From NCBI GenBank assembly GCA_963796705.1, contig CAWCMK010000002.1, positions 310,001-374,000 on the forward strand: a stretch of 64,000 bases of DNA, given 5' to 3'. The position numbers and the translations under genes were made by a program. The notes below the pieces were generated by a model. That model saw only the letters and a program-made list of their open reading frames with translations. It was not told where the DNA came from and ran no database searches. The stretch comes from VRUE01 sp963796705. GTDB taxonomy: Bacteria; Actinomycetota; Thermoleophilia; Solirubrobacterales; 70-9. Shown here in pieces: positions 53,494-63,196 of the stretch. The first letter of the stretch is position 1, and each line of letters starts with the position of its first letter.

Positions 53494-55386
53494 ATGGCAG
53501 AGGTCTTGCAGGCAACGCGCCCCATCGTGGAGGCGAACGCCGGGATGCGGATGCGCCTGCCATTCGCTGATACCGAGGACTTCGAGGACGCACGACGTGG
53601 TCTGCTCGGCTCGCTGTCAGATGCGGTGATCCGGACAACGAGCGGGCGGATCGTGTGGGACGCGGATGCCTACGGGTTCCTTGACGCGGAGTGTCCCGAC
53701 ACCGTGAATCCAAGCCTTTGGCGACAGGGGCAGCTGAACGCGATGCACGGATTGTTCGAGGTCACCGAGGGCATCTATCAGGTGCGCGGTTTGGACCTGT
53801 CGAATATGACAATTGTCGAGGGAGAGCACGGTGTCCTCCTGATCGATCCGTTGATCTCCGCGGAGACGGCGGCCGCTTCACTGGCGCTGTACCGCGAGTA
53901 CCGGGGCGATCGACCCGTGACCGGGCTCTTGTACACGCATAGCCACATCGATCACTGGGGCGGCGCCAGGGGCGTGGTTTCCGAGGAGGAGGTCTCATCC
54001 GGGCGGGTGCCGGTTCTTGCACCGGAGGGATTCATAGATGCCGCGGTGAGTGAGAACGTTTACGCCGGGGTCGCGATGTCCCGCCGAGCAACATATATGT
54101 ACGGTGCGCTTCTCCCCAAGGGTCCGCGCGGTCAGGTTGGCACCGGCTTGGGTCAGACGGTGTCGCTGGGAACCGTCACGCTGATTCCCCCGACGGTGGA
54201 CGTCGTGCAGACAGGGCAGGAGGAGCTGGTCGATGGCATCCGGATGGTGTTTCAACTCACCCCCGGAACCGAGGCTCCGGCGGAGATGAATTTCCATTTT
54301 CCCGATCACCGCGCGCTCTGCATGGCCGAGAACGCTACGCACAATCTGCACAACGTTCTCACACTGCGCGGTGCGCTGGTTCGTGACCCGCACATCTGGG
54401 CCTCCTACCTGGACGAGGCGATCGAGCTATTCGGTAATAGCTCTCATGTGTTGTTTGCTCAGCATCACTGGCCCCGCTGGGGTGCGGAGCGAATCGTGGA
54501 CTTCCTGAGCAAACAGCGTGATCTCTATGCCTATGTCCACGATCAAACGCTGCGTCTGCTCAACAAGGGCTATCTGGCCAGCGAGATCGCCGAGGGGTTC
54601 GAGCTGCCACCGAGCCTCGAGCGCGAGTGGCACTGCCGTGGCTACTACGGTTCACTGAGCCACAACGTCAAAGCTGTCTACCAGCGCTACATGGGTTGGT
54701 TTGACGGTAACCCCGCACATCTTTGGCCACACCCTCCTGAGGACGCAGCCAAACGCTACGTTGCTCTGGCGGGGGGTGCAGAGTCGCTACTGGCTCACGC
54801 CAATGAGGCATTTGCGCGGGGCGATTATCGATGGGTGACGGAGCTGGTTAACCACCTCATCTTTGCTGATCCCGACAATCGGGACGCAAGGGAGCTGCAG
54901 GCTCGGGCGCTTGAGCAACTCGCGTTCGGCTCTGAGAATGGCACCTGGCGCAACTTCTTTTTGACTGGAGCGCTCGAGTTGAGGGAGGGCGTGCGCGGGA
55001 CCGCGACCTCAACCACACCGGCTGATGTCATCCGCAACCTCACCAGCGATCAACTCTTTGACATTTTCGCGATTCGCATTGACGGGCCGCGCGCAGGAGA
55101 CCGTCGGATCAGGGTGGGGTGGCTGTTCACCGATACCGGAGATGAATATGAGCTGACCCTTGAACACGGAGTCTTGACCCACCGCCGAAGGGCGGTCTCG
55201 GAGACGGCTGATGCGACCGTGAGCATTGAGCGCACCGCGCTGAACGAGGTCCTCGGTAAAGGCGCCAGGATCGAGGAGCTCGCCACATCCGGACGAATCA
55301 GTATTGAGGGCGACGGGGTGAAGCTAGGCGAATTGCTCGAGCTGCTCGACTCGTCCGATCCGACATTCAGCATCGTCACACCATGA
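53494..55386 (+). CDS. Alkyl sulfatase, SdsA-like
   Basis: The 630-residue enzyme hydrolyses primary alkyl sulfates such as dodecyl sulfate. A metallo-beta-lactamase domain holds the zinc motif THSHIDHWGG (His149, His151, Asp153, His154), with NATHNLHN and AQHHWPRWG as later ligands. A helical dimerisation domain and a C-terminal SCP2-like domain follow, as in SdsA1/BDS1. The frame is open upstream. ATG at 53494 has a GGGAGG site 5 bases before it. Third-position base use looks slightly less GC-biased than in the neighbouring genes, hinting at acquisition. It releases a long-chain alcohol that could enter the alkane route. Confidence 0.93.
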   Translation: MAEVLQATRPIVEANAGMRMRLPFADTEDFEDARRGLLGSLSDAVIRTTSGRIVWDADAYGFLDAECPDTVNPSLWRQGQLNAMHGLFEVTEGIYQVRGLDLSNMTIVEGEHGVLLIDPLISAETAAASLALYREYRGDRPVTGLLYTHSHIDHWGGARGVVSEEEVSSGRVPVLAPEGFIDAAVSENVYAGVAMSRRATYMYGALLPKGPRGQVGTGLGQTVSLGTVTLIPPTVDVVQTGQEELVDGIRMVFQLTPGTEAPAEMNFHFPDHRALCMAENATHNLHNVLTLRGALVRDPHIWASYLDEAIELFGNSSHVLFAQHHWPRWGAERIVDFLSKQRDLYAYVHDQTLRLLNKGYLASEIAEGFELPPSLEREWHCRGYYGSLSHNVKAVYQRYMGWFDGNPAHLWPHPPEDAAKRYVALAGGAESLLAHANEAFARGDYRWVTELVNHLIFADPDNRDARELQARALEQLAFGSENGTWRNFFLTGALELREGVRGTATSTTPADVIRNLTSDQLFDIFAIRIDGPRAGDRRIRVGWLFTDTGDEYELTLEHGVLTHRRRAVSETADATVSIERTALNEVLGKGARIEELATSGRISIEGDGVKLGELLELLDSSDPTFSIVTP

Positions 55387-55666
55387 TCGCCCGTCACCGG
55401 TATCCGAGGATGCCGATCGGGATCCTCTTTCTTTGATGCGCCGCACTCAAGGGACCAGCGTCAACTTCCTTCCGGCTCCGATGGCCTCAACGTTCGCTCC
55501 CCGAACGCCGTGCCGATGTCCACCGCCGAGGTGTCGCTTGGGACCCGGGTTCCTTGGGTCCACCGGATGCGGCGCGCGCAGACTGATGAGCGCCGCGAAT
55601 GGTGAAGCAAATTGCGCGCGGAGCGGTCACCTGGGTAGGTTTTCAGACTCTCTGACGTTTCGTGGG
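55387..55666. other. Flank between the sulfatase and the transposase, no gene seen
   Basis: These 280 bases have no credible coding frame. They include the sequence next to the transposase 3' end, where an inverted repeat of the element would be expected. I could not match a clear terminal inverted repeat between 55620-55680 and 56880-56940. Confidence 0.5.
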
Positions 55667-56878
55667 TCACGTAACGGTGACTCTTCCCGGCAGGGGCGGA
55701 CACAGTCCGCCGAGCTTCAGCATCGCCAGGGAGATCAGCGCCTCGGGGGAGTGAAACCCGAAGGCACGGCGGGCGATCAGGCGGATCTGGGTGTTGATCG
55801 CCTCCACCCGGGCGTTGGAGAGGCCGTGGCGGATCGCGGCGACGATCCCCTCCCGCTGCTCGGTGATCGTGCGGGCCAGCTTCACGAACGGTCGCAGGCG
55901 ACAGCGCCGCGCCCAGGAGAGCCACTCTTCCAGCAGGCGGATCGCCGCCTGCGGCCCGAGCCGGTAGATCTGGCGCAGCTGCTCCTTCAGCAGGTAGGCG
56001 CGGTAGAGGGGGCGGTTGAGCCGCTCGATGTCGGCGAGCTTTGCCTGCTGGCGCGGTGTCAGGTTCTCGGGGTTCTTCCAGAGGGCAAAGCGGGCGCCCT
56101 TCAGCTCGCTGGCGACGTCGCCCTGCCCCTGGCGGCGTGCCTCCCTCCAGACCTCGCGGCGGACCTGGTCGAGGGCCTCGGTGGCGAGCGCGACGACGTG
56201 GAAGGGATCGACGCAGCGGCGGGCCTTGGGGCAGCGCTTCACCAGCACCGCCTCGATCCAGCCCGCCATGTCGCAGGAGACGAGCCGAAGGCGCTTGGCG
56301 CGCTTCTCGCCGAGCGCATCGAAGAAGGCCTCGACGGTCGCCTTGTCTCGTCCCGGTGCCGCCCACACCAGCCTGCCGCTGTCGTGGTCGACGACCACCG
56401 TCAGGTAGCGCTGGCCCTTGCGGTGGCTGATCTCATCGATCCCGATTCGCTCAAGGCCGGCGAGCAGGTCCACCGCGCGGCCGGCCTCCGCAGCCACCCG
56501 CTCGCAGATCCGCCCGACGCTGCGCCAGCCGATCCGCATCAGCTCGGCCACGGCGCTGCCCGAGGTGTTCACCGCCAGCCAGGCGACCTGCTGTTCGAAG
56601 GCGCGGGTAAAGCGCGAGCCGTGTCGCGCCCAGGGGACGGCGCAGACGATGACCCCGTGCTCGGGACAGCGCACCCTCGGCGCGTCGGCCTCCAGGTAGG
56701 CGATGGCGCTGCCGAGGTCAAGCGCCCGCCAGCGCCGCCGCCCCTCGCCGAGGTCAAAGCCCGGCGCGCGGCACCCGCAGAGGCCGCAGCGGTCGCGCTC
56801 TCGGTGGTGAGGCCGGACCGCCACCACTACCTGCCCTTGATCGTCGATCTCGACGCTCTCGAGGACAGCCCGCTCCAA
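55667..56878 (-). mobile_element. ISL3-family transposase
   Basis: The 403-residue transposase has an N-terminal zinc-binding region, RCGLCGCRAPGF and APRVRCPEHGVIV, as in ISL3. A helix-turn-helix region follows, then the DDE catalytic domain with GIDEISHRKGQRYLTVVVD, the second Asp in RLVSCDMAGWIEAV, and the Glu in NARVEAINTQIRLIARRAFG. The frame is intact. Terminal inverted repeats and a target duplication were not found by eye, so the element ends are unresolved. It stands at the start of the gene-poor stretch that runs to lexA. Confidence 0.92.
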
Positions 56879-57331
56879 GCCGAGCAGGCGTGCCCATAAC
56901 CTTCTTGCGCTCGTACGCGTTTTTCAGCCCCGACGGCTGCGTGCTCCAAGCTGGCGTCCGGGGACGGTTTTAGCCTGCGAGTCATGATATCCCGAGCTGC
57001 AGTTGAGGCCGTGACCAATCCGGCAAATGTTTCCCCGTTCGGCGAGCCGAGCGGGATGCGCGCTGTCAAACCAGAGTTGGTCGTCGCTGAACTCCGCCGG
57101 ATCGAAGCCGTGGGCGAGCCTGAGGCTCGGCGACTTGGGCGCGACGCGGTGGCGCATGTCGGCGGATTCGTCGAGCCTCACAAGAATCAGACCGGATTGG
57201 GGGGCGGACTGAGACGACGCCACCGCGCCGAGGCCTGGTCGGTGCCGCGCTCCGCGATTCGGGACTGAGCTGGTTGCGCCAAACATCCACCCGGGCCGTC
57301 GCCTGTGGCTCCGGAGGACAGGAACAGCGTC
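56879..57331. other. Gene-poor flank right of the transposase
   Basis: These 453 bases hold several overlapping short frames, none with a family match, start context or good length. I see no gene here. Part of it may belong to the insertion element. Confidence 0.55.
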
Positions 57332-58531
57332 TCAGGGTCCGATTGCCGCGGAGTTCCTCGAAGGACGCAGGCGACGGGCTGTGAACTCGGCTCCCGGTAG
57401 GTAGCGACGGGCGGTGACATACTGTTCAATTCGCGCCGCCAAGGGCAAGATCTGCACCGCCCCGGCTGAGTTGGGAGACTCGATGATCCGTCCTCCGCCG
57501 ACGTACATGGCGACATGTGTGATTTCAGGGGATGGTGGCTCGGTGGCAAAGAACACGAGGTCGCCAGGCCTCAGAGCGTGCTCGGCAACGGGTCGGCCAA
57601 CCTGCGCTTGCAGTGCGGCGGTACGCGGCAGGGTTAGCCCGTAGGCGTCATAGACCGTATATGTGAGGCCCGAACAGTCGAAGCCGAAGGCCGAGGTTCC
57701 GGCCCAAAGGTAACGCACGCCCAGGAAGAGCTCGGCAGCTTTGACCAGCTCCTGGCCGCTCGGGAGCGGCGGTGGAGTTTCCGACGCCCACACCGAGACG
57801 GCCGAGGCGGGGATCAACCCTGGAGCTCCGGTGGGCGTCTGCAACACGATCAGAGGCCCTCTCGCTTCCAGCACCGGCAATCGCGTGTTGAAGCTCAGGC
57901 GCAGGAGGCGACCGCCCGCAGCCCCGCTAGCCGTGCGACGCAGCAGCCAGGCCGTCGATTTGGTGACAACGGCAATCGGGGAAGCCGCAGAATGCGCGGG
58001 CAGCGTGGGATTCGATTCGCCGGTGGACGCTCCAAGGCCATATCCACTTGGGAGCCTGACGAGCTGTCGGGCCGGCAGCCAGCCGGGATAGCTCAGGTGA
58101 TTGGCGGTCGGCTGGTGGGTCAGGGAGACCTCAACCCAGGCCCCCCGCTGAGCGAGAACCAGTACTTCCTGTCCATAGAGGGCCTGCGTCACCAGTCTGC
58201 CCACCAGCCAGCGCCGCTGCGCGGTCCCCATCGCACCGAGCCAGCTGCCTAGCCGAACCGGATTGCTGAGCGAGGGCCTGTCGATCGGCCGCGTGCGGGC
58301 GGGCTGCATCCAGAGGGTCGCCACGGCGACATCCACCAGCTCCCGCCGACCGGCCACCGAGCTCTCGGCGCCAGGCGCGCCGATCGAGGCCGACGCGCTT
58401 TGGGTAGCAGCCGTCCAGGCAGAGCTCCCCAAGACGGCGAGGGCGAGAAGAAGGCTTGCCCTCGCCGGCATGGACAGCCTGTGCTTGAGGCGAGGCCGGG
58501 TTGGCATACGCGAGATCTCCGATATTCCCAC
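57332..58531 (-). CDS. Secreted NlpC/P60 endopeptidase-like protein
   Basis: The 399-residue protein has a signal peptide near residues 20-50 and two SH3-like segments (about 60-160 and 200-270). The C-terminal NlpC/P60 domain is at about 280-385. The catalytic Cys is in AFGFDCSGLTYTVYDAYGL and the His in EITHVAMYVGGGRII. The third residue is the Asn or His of ESPNSAGA, a slight change from the usual His. The enzyme probably cleaves cell-wall peptides. The start may be ATG at 58531, 58507 or the next methionine; the length of the leader depends on it. Confidence 0.88.
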   Translation of the reverse strand: MGISEISRMPTRPRLKHRLSMPARASLLLALAVLGSSAWTAATQSASASIGAPGAESSVAGRRELVDVAVATLWMQPARTRPIDRPSLSNPVRLGSWLGAMGTAQRRWLVGRLVTQALYGQEVLVLAQRGAWVEVSLTHQPTANHLSYPGWLPARQLVRLPSGYGLGASTGESNPTLPAHSAASPIAVVTKSTAWLLRRTASGAAGGRLLRLSFNTRLPVLEARGPLIVLQTPTGAPGLIPASAVSVWASETPPPLPSGQELVKAAELFLGVRYLWAGTSAFGFDCSGLTYTVYDAYGLTLPRTAALQAQVGRPVAEHALRPGDLVFFATEPPSPEITHVAMYVGGGRIIESPNSAGAVQILPLAARIEQYVTARRYLPGAEFTARRLRPSRNSAAIGP

Positions 58532-58611
58532 ACCTCAGTTGGTTGGAACGCATATGTCTCGTCGTGGTGGCCGAGACCCGCCGCGGCGAGTGCATCGCAG
58601 ACACGGAGCGA

Positions 58612-58866
58612 GGGTGAGCTACATCGACCTCGGCGCGTCCACTGTCCACTTCGTATTGAGCCGCTGTACGAAGTTGGCCAAGAAGCACTGCAAGAGATAC
58701 AGGCGCGTGCGCTCCTTCACGCGCCACGACGTGCCCGGGCGCAACAGCTTTCGGCTGCGGGTCACGCGCCTCGCGCGGGGGACGCTACCGACTCGCGTTG
58801 ACCCCCAACCTTGACGGGTCTGAGGGTGCGACGGTCGCGGTCACATTCAGGCTCATGCTGCGCTGA
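58612..58866 (+). pseudogene. Broken C-terminal fragment of a beta-sandwich surface protein
   Basis: One frame reads RVSYIDLGASTVHFVLSRCT, then KHCKRYRRVRSFTRHDVPGR and NSFRLRVTRLAR. This is the typical C-terminal repeat of large actinobacterial surface proteins. The frame breaks in a run of five G (58777-58781). Removing one G gives GRYRLALTPNLDGSEGATVA, which ends in VTFRLMLR at the stop 58864-58866. It has no complete start or N-terminal region, so it is a fragment. A one-base indel in a homopolymer again marks it as a pseudogene or sequencing error. Confidence 0.6.
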
Positions 58867-59087
58867 GATGCGTCTATGGTTGCGGGGCCTGTTGCGGTTG
58901 TGACCGAGCGAGAAGCTTGCAGGCAGCAGGTCAAACCCCGTGTTCAGGCCGATACTCCGATGGGCGGCGCCTGAATTTTCGCATCGCACGCGATCTGACT
59001 CAGTGTTTAACTGATGCGATCCCACGGGAGTTGCGGAGAGTTCTTCCAACACGGAGCGATATCAAGCACGGGAAGGACGAATCCCGC

Positions 59088-59456
59088 TTAGGGAGTCGCG
59101 ATCAGCTCAAGGCGATTGCCCCAGGGGTCAACCGTGTACAACCGTCCCCGCGGTGCAAGTGCATCATCCCATGTAACCGGTGCACCCGCCCCCTGGAGAC
59201 GCTCAGCGATCTCCGCGAGTCTATGGGACTCGACGAGTAGCGCCGGATGTGACTTTGAGGCAGCAACAAAGTTCTTCTCGACCCCGATATGAAGCTGCTG
59301 ATCGCCTGCTCTGAACCACACGCCTCCGCGAGCAGTGAGGGACTTGGGCTTTTCGATCTCCCTGAGACCGAGGACCCCACTGAAGAACCGCCGCGCTTTC
59401 TCCTCGCAATCCGGCGGCGCCGCGAGCTGAACGTGATCGATGCCAACGATGTTCAT
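59088..59456 (-). CDS. VOC-family protein
   Basis: The 122-residue protein has the glyoxalase-type fold. It opens MNIVGIDHVQLAAPPDCEEK, has FFSGVLGLREIEKPKSL and the metal region YTVDPWGNRLELI, with Glu near the end. His8 supplies a likely metal ligand. It is a second VOC gene in the window, unrelated in sequence to the one at 17671. The substrate is not known. Confidence 0.85.
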   Translation of the reverse strand: MNIVGIDHVQLAAPPDCEEKARRFFSGVLGLREIEKPKSLTARGGVWFRAGDQQLHIGVEKNFVAASKSHPALLVESHRLAEIAERLQGAGAPVTWDDALAPRGRLYTVDPWGNRLELIATP

Positions 59457-59603
59457 ACCCGGTCAAATCTACAGTTCACGGGATCTGAAAGTGAAGCCCG
59501 CCCAAAACAGGGGGTGTGGTGGGGGCGGTGACACGAGAAGGCAGCCGCCTCTGGGCGAGTGTCGGGGGACTCCATCAAATGGAGAAGACGGGCACTGCAC
59601 CCT

Positions 59604-60380
59604 TCAAGCTTCTGCTTTCTGGCCGCATGCCTGCTCGATTTCGCCAGCGGCCGAGACACCAGTTACGAATTCAAGTTCGGCATGAGCGAAGAGACTGCCC
59701 CTCGGGCAGTGGGCGCTGAGCAGGCTGACCCTCCTTCCCCTGTAGGTCCAGGTTTTCCCGATCTTCGCCTGAAACGCGGTTAGCGAGCCCTCGCCGCTGA
59801 CGATCTTGGGGATCGGGATCGTCGTCTGGGTGCCGAACTTGCCGTGGGCCCTTTCGATTACCCCGGAGGTGATGAAGGTGGTGGCGGCGGGCACATGGGA
59901 ATAGACGGAATAGATCAGGACTGGGCGCCCGTCGTGGGGTGCACCGTTATAGATCAGCAGCGGGCTTTGGGTTCGAAGGGGGGTGGGTTCTTCTGGGGAT
60001 TGGATCTCGAATTCAACCTCTCCATGGCCGACGAGCGCTTCTGGGCAGCGTGGACTCCAGCCAACGTCCGGGTTCCAGGGCGGCCTGCAGGTGGCGAGGC
60101 CCCTGGTGAAGATGGCGCCGTTCTTGTCGAACTGCAGGGAGATGCTCTTGAGTGGCGGGGGCCGTTTTTCGGGCGCTTCCGCGTTGAAGGTCTTTCCCTT
60201 CAAGGTCAGGGTGATCGGCGTCGGGGCCGTATTGGCAAGTCTCAACGGACTCGTCCTTCCGGCCAGACTCGCCCCAGGCGGAAGGAGGAGTGAGACGAGG
60301 GTGGTACCAAAGGCTGAGGCGTTGAGCAGACCGGTGGCGAGGAGGCATGCGGCCACTGCCAGAACGGAGCGATTTTTCAA
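59604..60380 (-). CDS. Secreted protein with a CP-containing cysteine pattern
   Basis: The 258-residue protein has a signal peptide (about 1-24). A C...CP cysteine pattern (GLATCRPPWNPDVGWSPRCP) is followed by EALVGHGEVEFEIQSPEEP and a beta-rich domain. A final cysteine pair appears in SAHCPRGSLFAHAELEF and EQACGQ. The C-x-CP-x-VGxG arrangement recalls the repeat unit of the large secreted protein at 38804, but the match is only in pattern. The function is unknown. It stands in the gene-poor island, divergent from no clear gene. Confidence 0.7.
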   Translation of the reverse strand: MKNRSVLAVAACLLATGLLNASAFGTTLVSLLLPPGASLAGRTSPLRLANTAPTPITLTLKGKTFNAEAPEKRPPPLKSISLQFDKNGAIFTRGLATCRPPWNPDVGWSPRCPEALVGHGEVEFEIQSPEEPTPLRTQSPLLIYNGAPHDGRPVLIYSVYSHVPAATTFITSGVIERAHGKFGTQTTIPIPKIVSGEGSLTAFQAKIGKTWTYRGRRVSLLSAHCPRGSLFAHAELEFVTGVSAAGEIEQACGQKAEA

Positions 60381-60761
60381 GACCGGTCCTCTCCCTGTCG
60401 ATTGCCGGCCTCATCGTCTCAGATCCCTCGGGAGACGCGATTCCGCGCCGGTGGGGGGATTGATCAGCTTGCTCAGGGCGAAGTGCAACCGGAAAGCTGC
60501 CCTTCTCGCGCCTGCCAGAGGTCGCCTAAGGATCGATGTGAGTTCGCTTTCCCGCCTCGATACTCCAATGGGAATCGGGCGCACAAATGTCGCGGCGGAA
60601 GTGCGGAGGGTCAGCAGCGGTCAAGGCGTGTCTGGACGCCGTGATGCTTGCCTTCATCGCCTCCGACTGTTTGTCCCCTCATCTCTCCCATTTCGCCGCG
60701 GCCGACCTCGTGCTTGCCTACCCGTTTGCCTGCGCGGTCCCCTCCGCCGGTCAGACCTAGA
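60381..60761. other. Intergenic stretch, no gene seen
   Basis: These 381 bases give only short frames without start context or family match. The promoter of the secreted protein gene at 60380 should lie at the left edge. Confidence 0.5.
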
Positions 60762-60944
60762 ATGACGGGCATGGCTGAGAAACGCATCACGCTTGAGCTG
60801 ACTCTCAATGAGGCCGAAGCCTTGGTCCGAGCTTGGTTGATCAAGGAGTACGCTGACTTTCCGGTCGAGGTCACGGAGGCCGAAGTTGACGCCCTCGAAC
60901 GGGGTCAGGAGAAGCTCCAAGACGCAATCCACCAGGCCACCTAG
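60762..60944 (+). CDS. Small hypothetical protein
   Basis: The 60-residue product, starting MTGMAEKRITLELTLNEAEA, is acidic and helix-rich. It may start at ATG 60762 or ATG 60771. No family is recognised, and there is no clear ribosome-binding site, but composition (many Glu, Leu, Ala) fits a real short protein. It is alone in a gene-poor stretch. Confidence 0.5.
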   Translation: MTGMAEKRITLELTLNEAEALVRAWLIKEYADFPVEVTEAEVDALERGQEKLQDAIHQAT

Positions 60945-61427
60945 CTCGGCGCCTCGAGGCAACATAGTTCGCCTGCACGTATCCAACGGTGCGTGCGGTG
61001 AAGGGTGCTCGCTGTCGATATGACGTGAGCGGGGGGCGCCGAGACGTGGATTTGCGGATGCGAGCGCCTGTCACTGGACGGACCTCGCGACCGCGAGTCA
61101 GGCGGCTTTGGAAAGGCTCAGGGTCGCGCCCTCGCGGCGGCGCGGGATACCGGCGAGGAGGCTGCTGTGATCGACTGGCGCTGGTTTGAGCGCCAGCCCC
61201 CGCACCGGTGTCGCCGCCAAGCTGCATTTCATGGATGCGAAATGAACCACGAGCTGGGCGGATCCGTCGAGAATCCCCATTACCGCCCGGCAGCATGGCT
61301 GGCGACCAGGCCGCTATGGTTATAAGCCGAAGTCGAACCTTCCTCGTGCTTGCCAGAGGGACCCCGACTACGCGGAATCCATCACCTAGGCGAGCGATGG
61401 CTCGCGAGCATCGTGAAGGGAGGTTCG
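60945..61427. other. Intergenic stretch with one perfect hairpin
   Basis: These 483 bases show no supported gene. They hold an 8-bp perfect hairpin, CTGGCGCT and AGCGCCAG, at 61175-61196, with loop GGTTTG. No T-tract follows. It could be a terminator or an RNA structure. The right end carries the ribosome-binding site of the desaturase. Confidence 0.5.
61175..61196 (+). repeat. 8-bp inverted repeat (hairpin)
   Basis: CTGGCGCT pairs perfectly with AGCGCCAG around a 6-base loop. It stands 230 bases before the desaturase. It is the only strong hairpin seen in this gene-poor part, and a role is not known. Confidence 0.4.
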
Positions 61428-62351
61428 ATGAGCAATGGGGACTACAGCCCGGGTACTCCTGCGGCCGGGAGTCTCATTGATCGGATCGCCAATTTGGCGG
61501 TGACCGTCGTCCCGCTGGCCCTGATCGCGGTCGCGGTCGTGGAGTCCTGGGGCGGCCTCTTGGTCTGGCAGGACGGTCTCATCTTCTTTGCCACGCTGGT
61601 CCCGTTCGGGTTCGGCGTCACGGTCGGCTTCCACCGGCTGTTCACCCACCGCGCCTTCAAAACGAGCCGTCCAATGCGCTTTCTCTGGGCAGTGCTGGGC
61701 TCGATGGCGCTCGAGGGCCCGGTGATCGAGTGGGTCGCCTACCATCGGCGCCACCATCGCTTTTCAGACGTCGAGGGCGATCCGCATAGCCCTCACGTCG
61801 GTCACGGCTCCGGTGTGCTTGGTGCGATCAGGGGCCTCTTCTACGCCCACGTCGGTTGGGTTCTCTTCAGCGACGAGCCCGCAGAAGAGGAGCGCTATGC
61901 GCCGGATCTGATCGCCGATCCCGTCGTCCGCTTCGTTGACCGCACCTTCGTGCTGTGGGCGGCGGCGGGGCTGGCGCTGCCGTTCGGACTCGGCGTCGCC
62001 CTCACCGGCAGCGTCTTCGGCGGCCTGATGGGCTTGCTCTGGGGCGGGGCGGTGAGGATCTTCTTCCTGCACCACATCACCTTCAGCGTCAACTCGCTCT
62101 GCCACTTCTTCGGCAGTCGCGACTTTGTGACCAAGGACGAGTCGCGCAATCTGGCCTGGCTTGCCCCATTCACCTTCGGTGAGGCCTGGCACAACAACCA
62201 CCATGCTTTCCCAACCTCGGCGCGGCACGGCCTCGGCCGCGCCGAGCTGGATCCATCGGCTGCACTGATCGGCCTGATGGAGCGGATCGGCCTGGTCTGG
62301 GACGTGGTGCGGATCGCTCCCGAGCGTCTCGCCGCGAAGGCTGTTTGTTAG
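61428..62351 (+). CDS. Acyl-CoA/fatty acid delta-9-type desaturase
   Basis: The 307-residue membrane desaturase has the three histidine boxes of the family: GFHRLFTHRAFK, VAYHRRHHRFSDVEGDPHSP, and FTFGEAWHNNHHAFP. Four to five hydrophobic segments flank them. The enzyme adds a double bond to an acyl chain using a di-iron centre and electrons from a ferredoxin or rubredoxin. ATG at 61428 follows GGGAGG. It may be used in membrane lipid adjustment or in fatty acid metabolism together with AlkB. Confidence 0.94.
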   Translation: MSNGDYSPGTPAAGSLIDRIANLAVTVVPLALIAVAVVESWGGLLVWQDGLIFFATLVPFGFGVTVGFHRLFTHRAFKTSRPMRFLWAVLGSMALEGPVIEWVAYHRRHHRFSDVEGDPHSPHVGHGSGVLGAIRGLFYAHVGWVLFSDEPAEEERYAPDLIADPVVRFVDRTFVLWAAAGLALPFGLGVALTGSVFGGLMGLLWGGAVRIFFLHHITFSVNSLCHFFGSRDFVTKDESRNLAWLAPFTFGEAWHNNHHAFPTSARHGLGRAELDPSAALIGLMERIGLVWDVVRIAPERLAAKAVC

Positions 62352-62790
62352 CGCGCCCTGAGCCCTTGGTGCAGGGTTGAGGCTGTCTCTGCAAGCCGAT
62401 CTGGACCGCGGTCGACGCTGGATCGCCAGGTTCCAGCTCGGTGGTGAGGCTCGGATTTCGGCTCCTCAGGCTCCCATTTGATGTTCGTCGGCGGCGACCG
62501 TGGCCAGGGGTTGCCGGAAAGCCCGTACGCTTGTCGGCCAGCGGCAGTCGATCGGCGATCAAGGAGCTCACCTGAGCGGCTCCCGAGGCAACGGACCGAC
62601 GTTCGGCTGGAATGCGCCACTCTGAACAGAAGCCAATTCGGCTCGAACAGTTGCCTGCAATGGACGAGGACCCGAGCACCCGATCAACTTAATCGGCCAG
62701 GCTGCTAATCCTCTCTCCCGCTCGATTGCATGCGCGTCATCCTGGTCACCCTCAGCAGCTCCAGTCGATCGCCGCAAATCAGTGCTCGGT
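62352..62790. other. Intergenic stretch, no gene seen
   Basis: These 439 bases downstream of the desaturase contain only short frames with no family match. I see no RNA gene or repeat. Confidence 0.5.
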
Positions 62791-63170
62791 TCAGCGCGAG
62801 AGGACTGTGACGGCCAGCGCGATCCAGGCTACGGTGAAACCCGCCAATACGACGGTGTTCAGGCCTCGGTAGACGATCGGGTCCTTCTGCAGCTCGGGGC
62901 GGAAGGCGAGCACCCCAAGGTGAGCGATGCCAGGTAGGCGCCAATTACGGGAAGAACCCCGATCCAGATCAGGACCGAGGTCACCGCGGCCCCGATCGCG
63001 GCGAGGATCGTGCCCTGCATCAGGAGGTCGAGATGCGTCTGTCGGATTCGACCGAGCTGACGGACGCCGAGTCCTTTCAACGCCTCCGGCTTCTCGACGA
63101 TCGCGATCATGGCCCAGCCGGAAAGGGCTCCGGCCGCCAGCTCACAGATTCGCGAGGAGCAAGCCGAAGA
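62791..63170 (-). pseudogene. Small four-helix membrane protein, frameshifted
   Basis: One frame gives hydrophobic helices with LAAGALSGWAMIAIVEKPEA, then VRQLGRIRQTHLDLLMQGTI and SVLIWIGVLPVIGAYLASLT. Another frame continues as LGVLAFRPELQKDPIVYRGL, then NTVVLAGFTVAWIALAVTVL, and stops at 62791-62793. A one-base indel near 62913-62920 would join them. The N-terminal region also seems disrupted upstream of LAAGAL. It is a decayed or mis-sequenced gene; the RQTHLD segment suggests an uncharacterised membrane family. Confidence 0.6.
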
Positions 63171-63196
63171 GGTCAGGCCCAGACACCGTGACGAGG

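Noticed and set aside
55433..56899. Plus-strand frame of 488 codons opposite the transposase
   Set aside because: The minus strand carries an intact ISL3 transposase with its catalytic residues; the plus frame is a shadow.
55620..56940. Possible inverted repeats of the ISL3 element
   Set aside because: By eye, GTTTTCAG-like sequences occur at both ends but in the same orientation, not inverted, so I do not claim the element ends.
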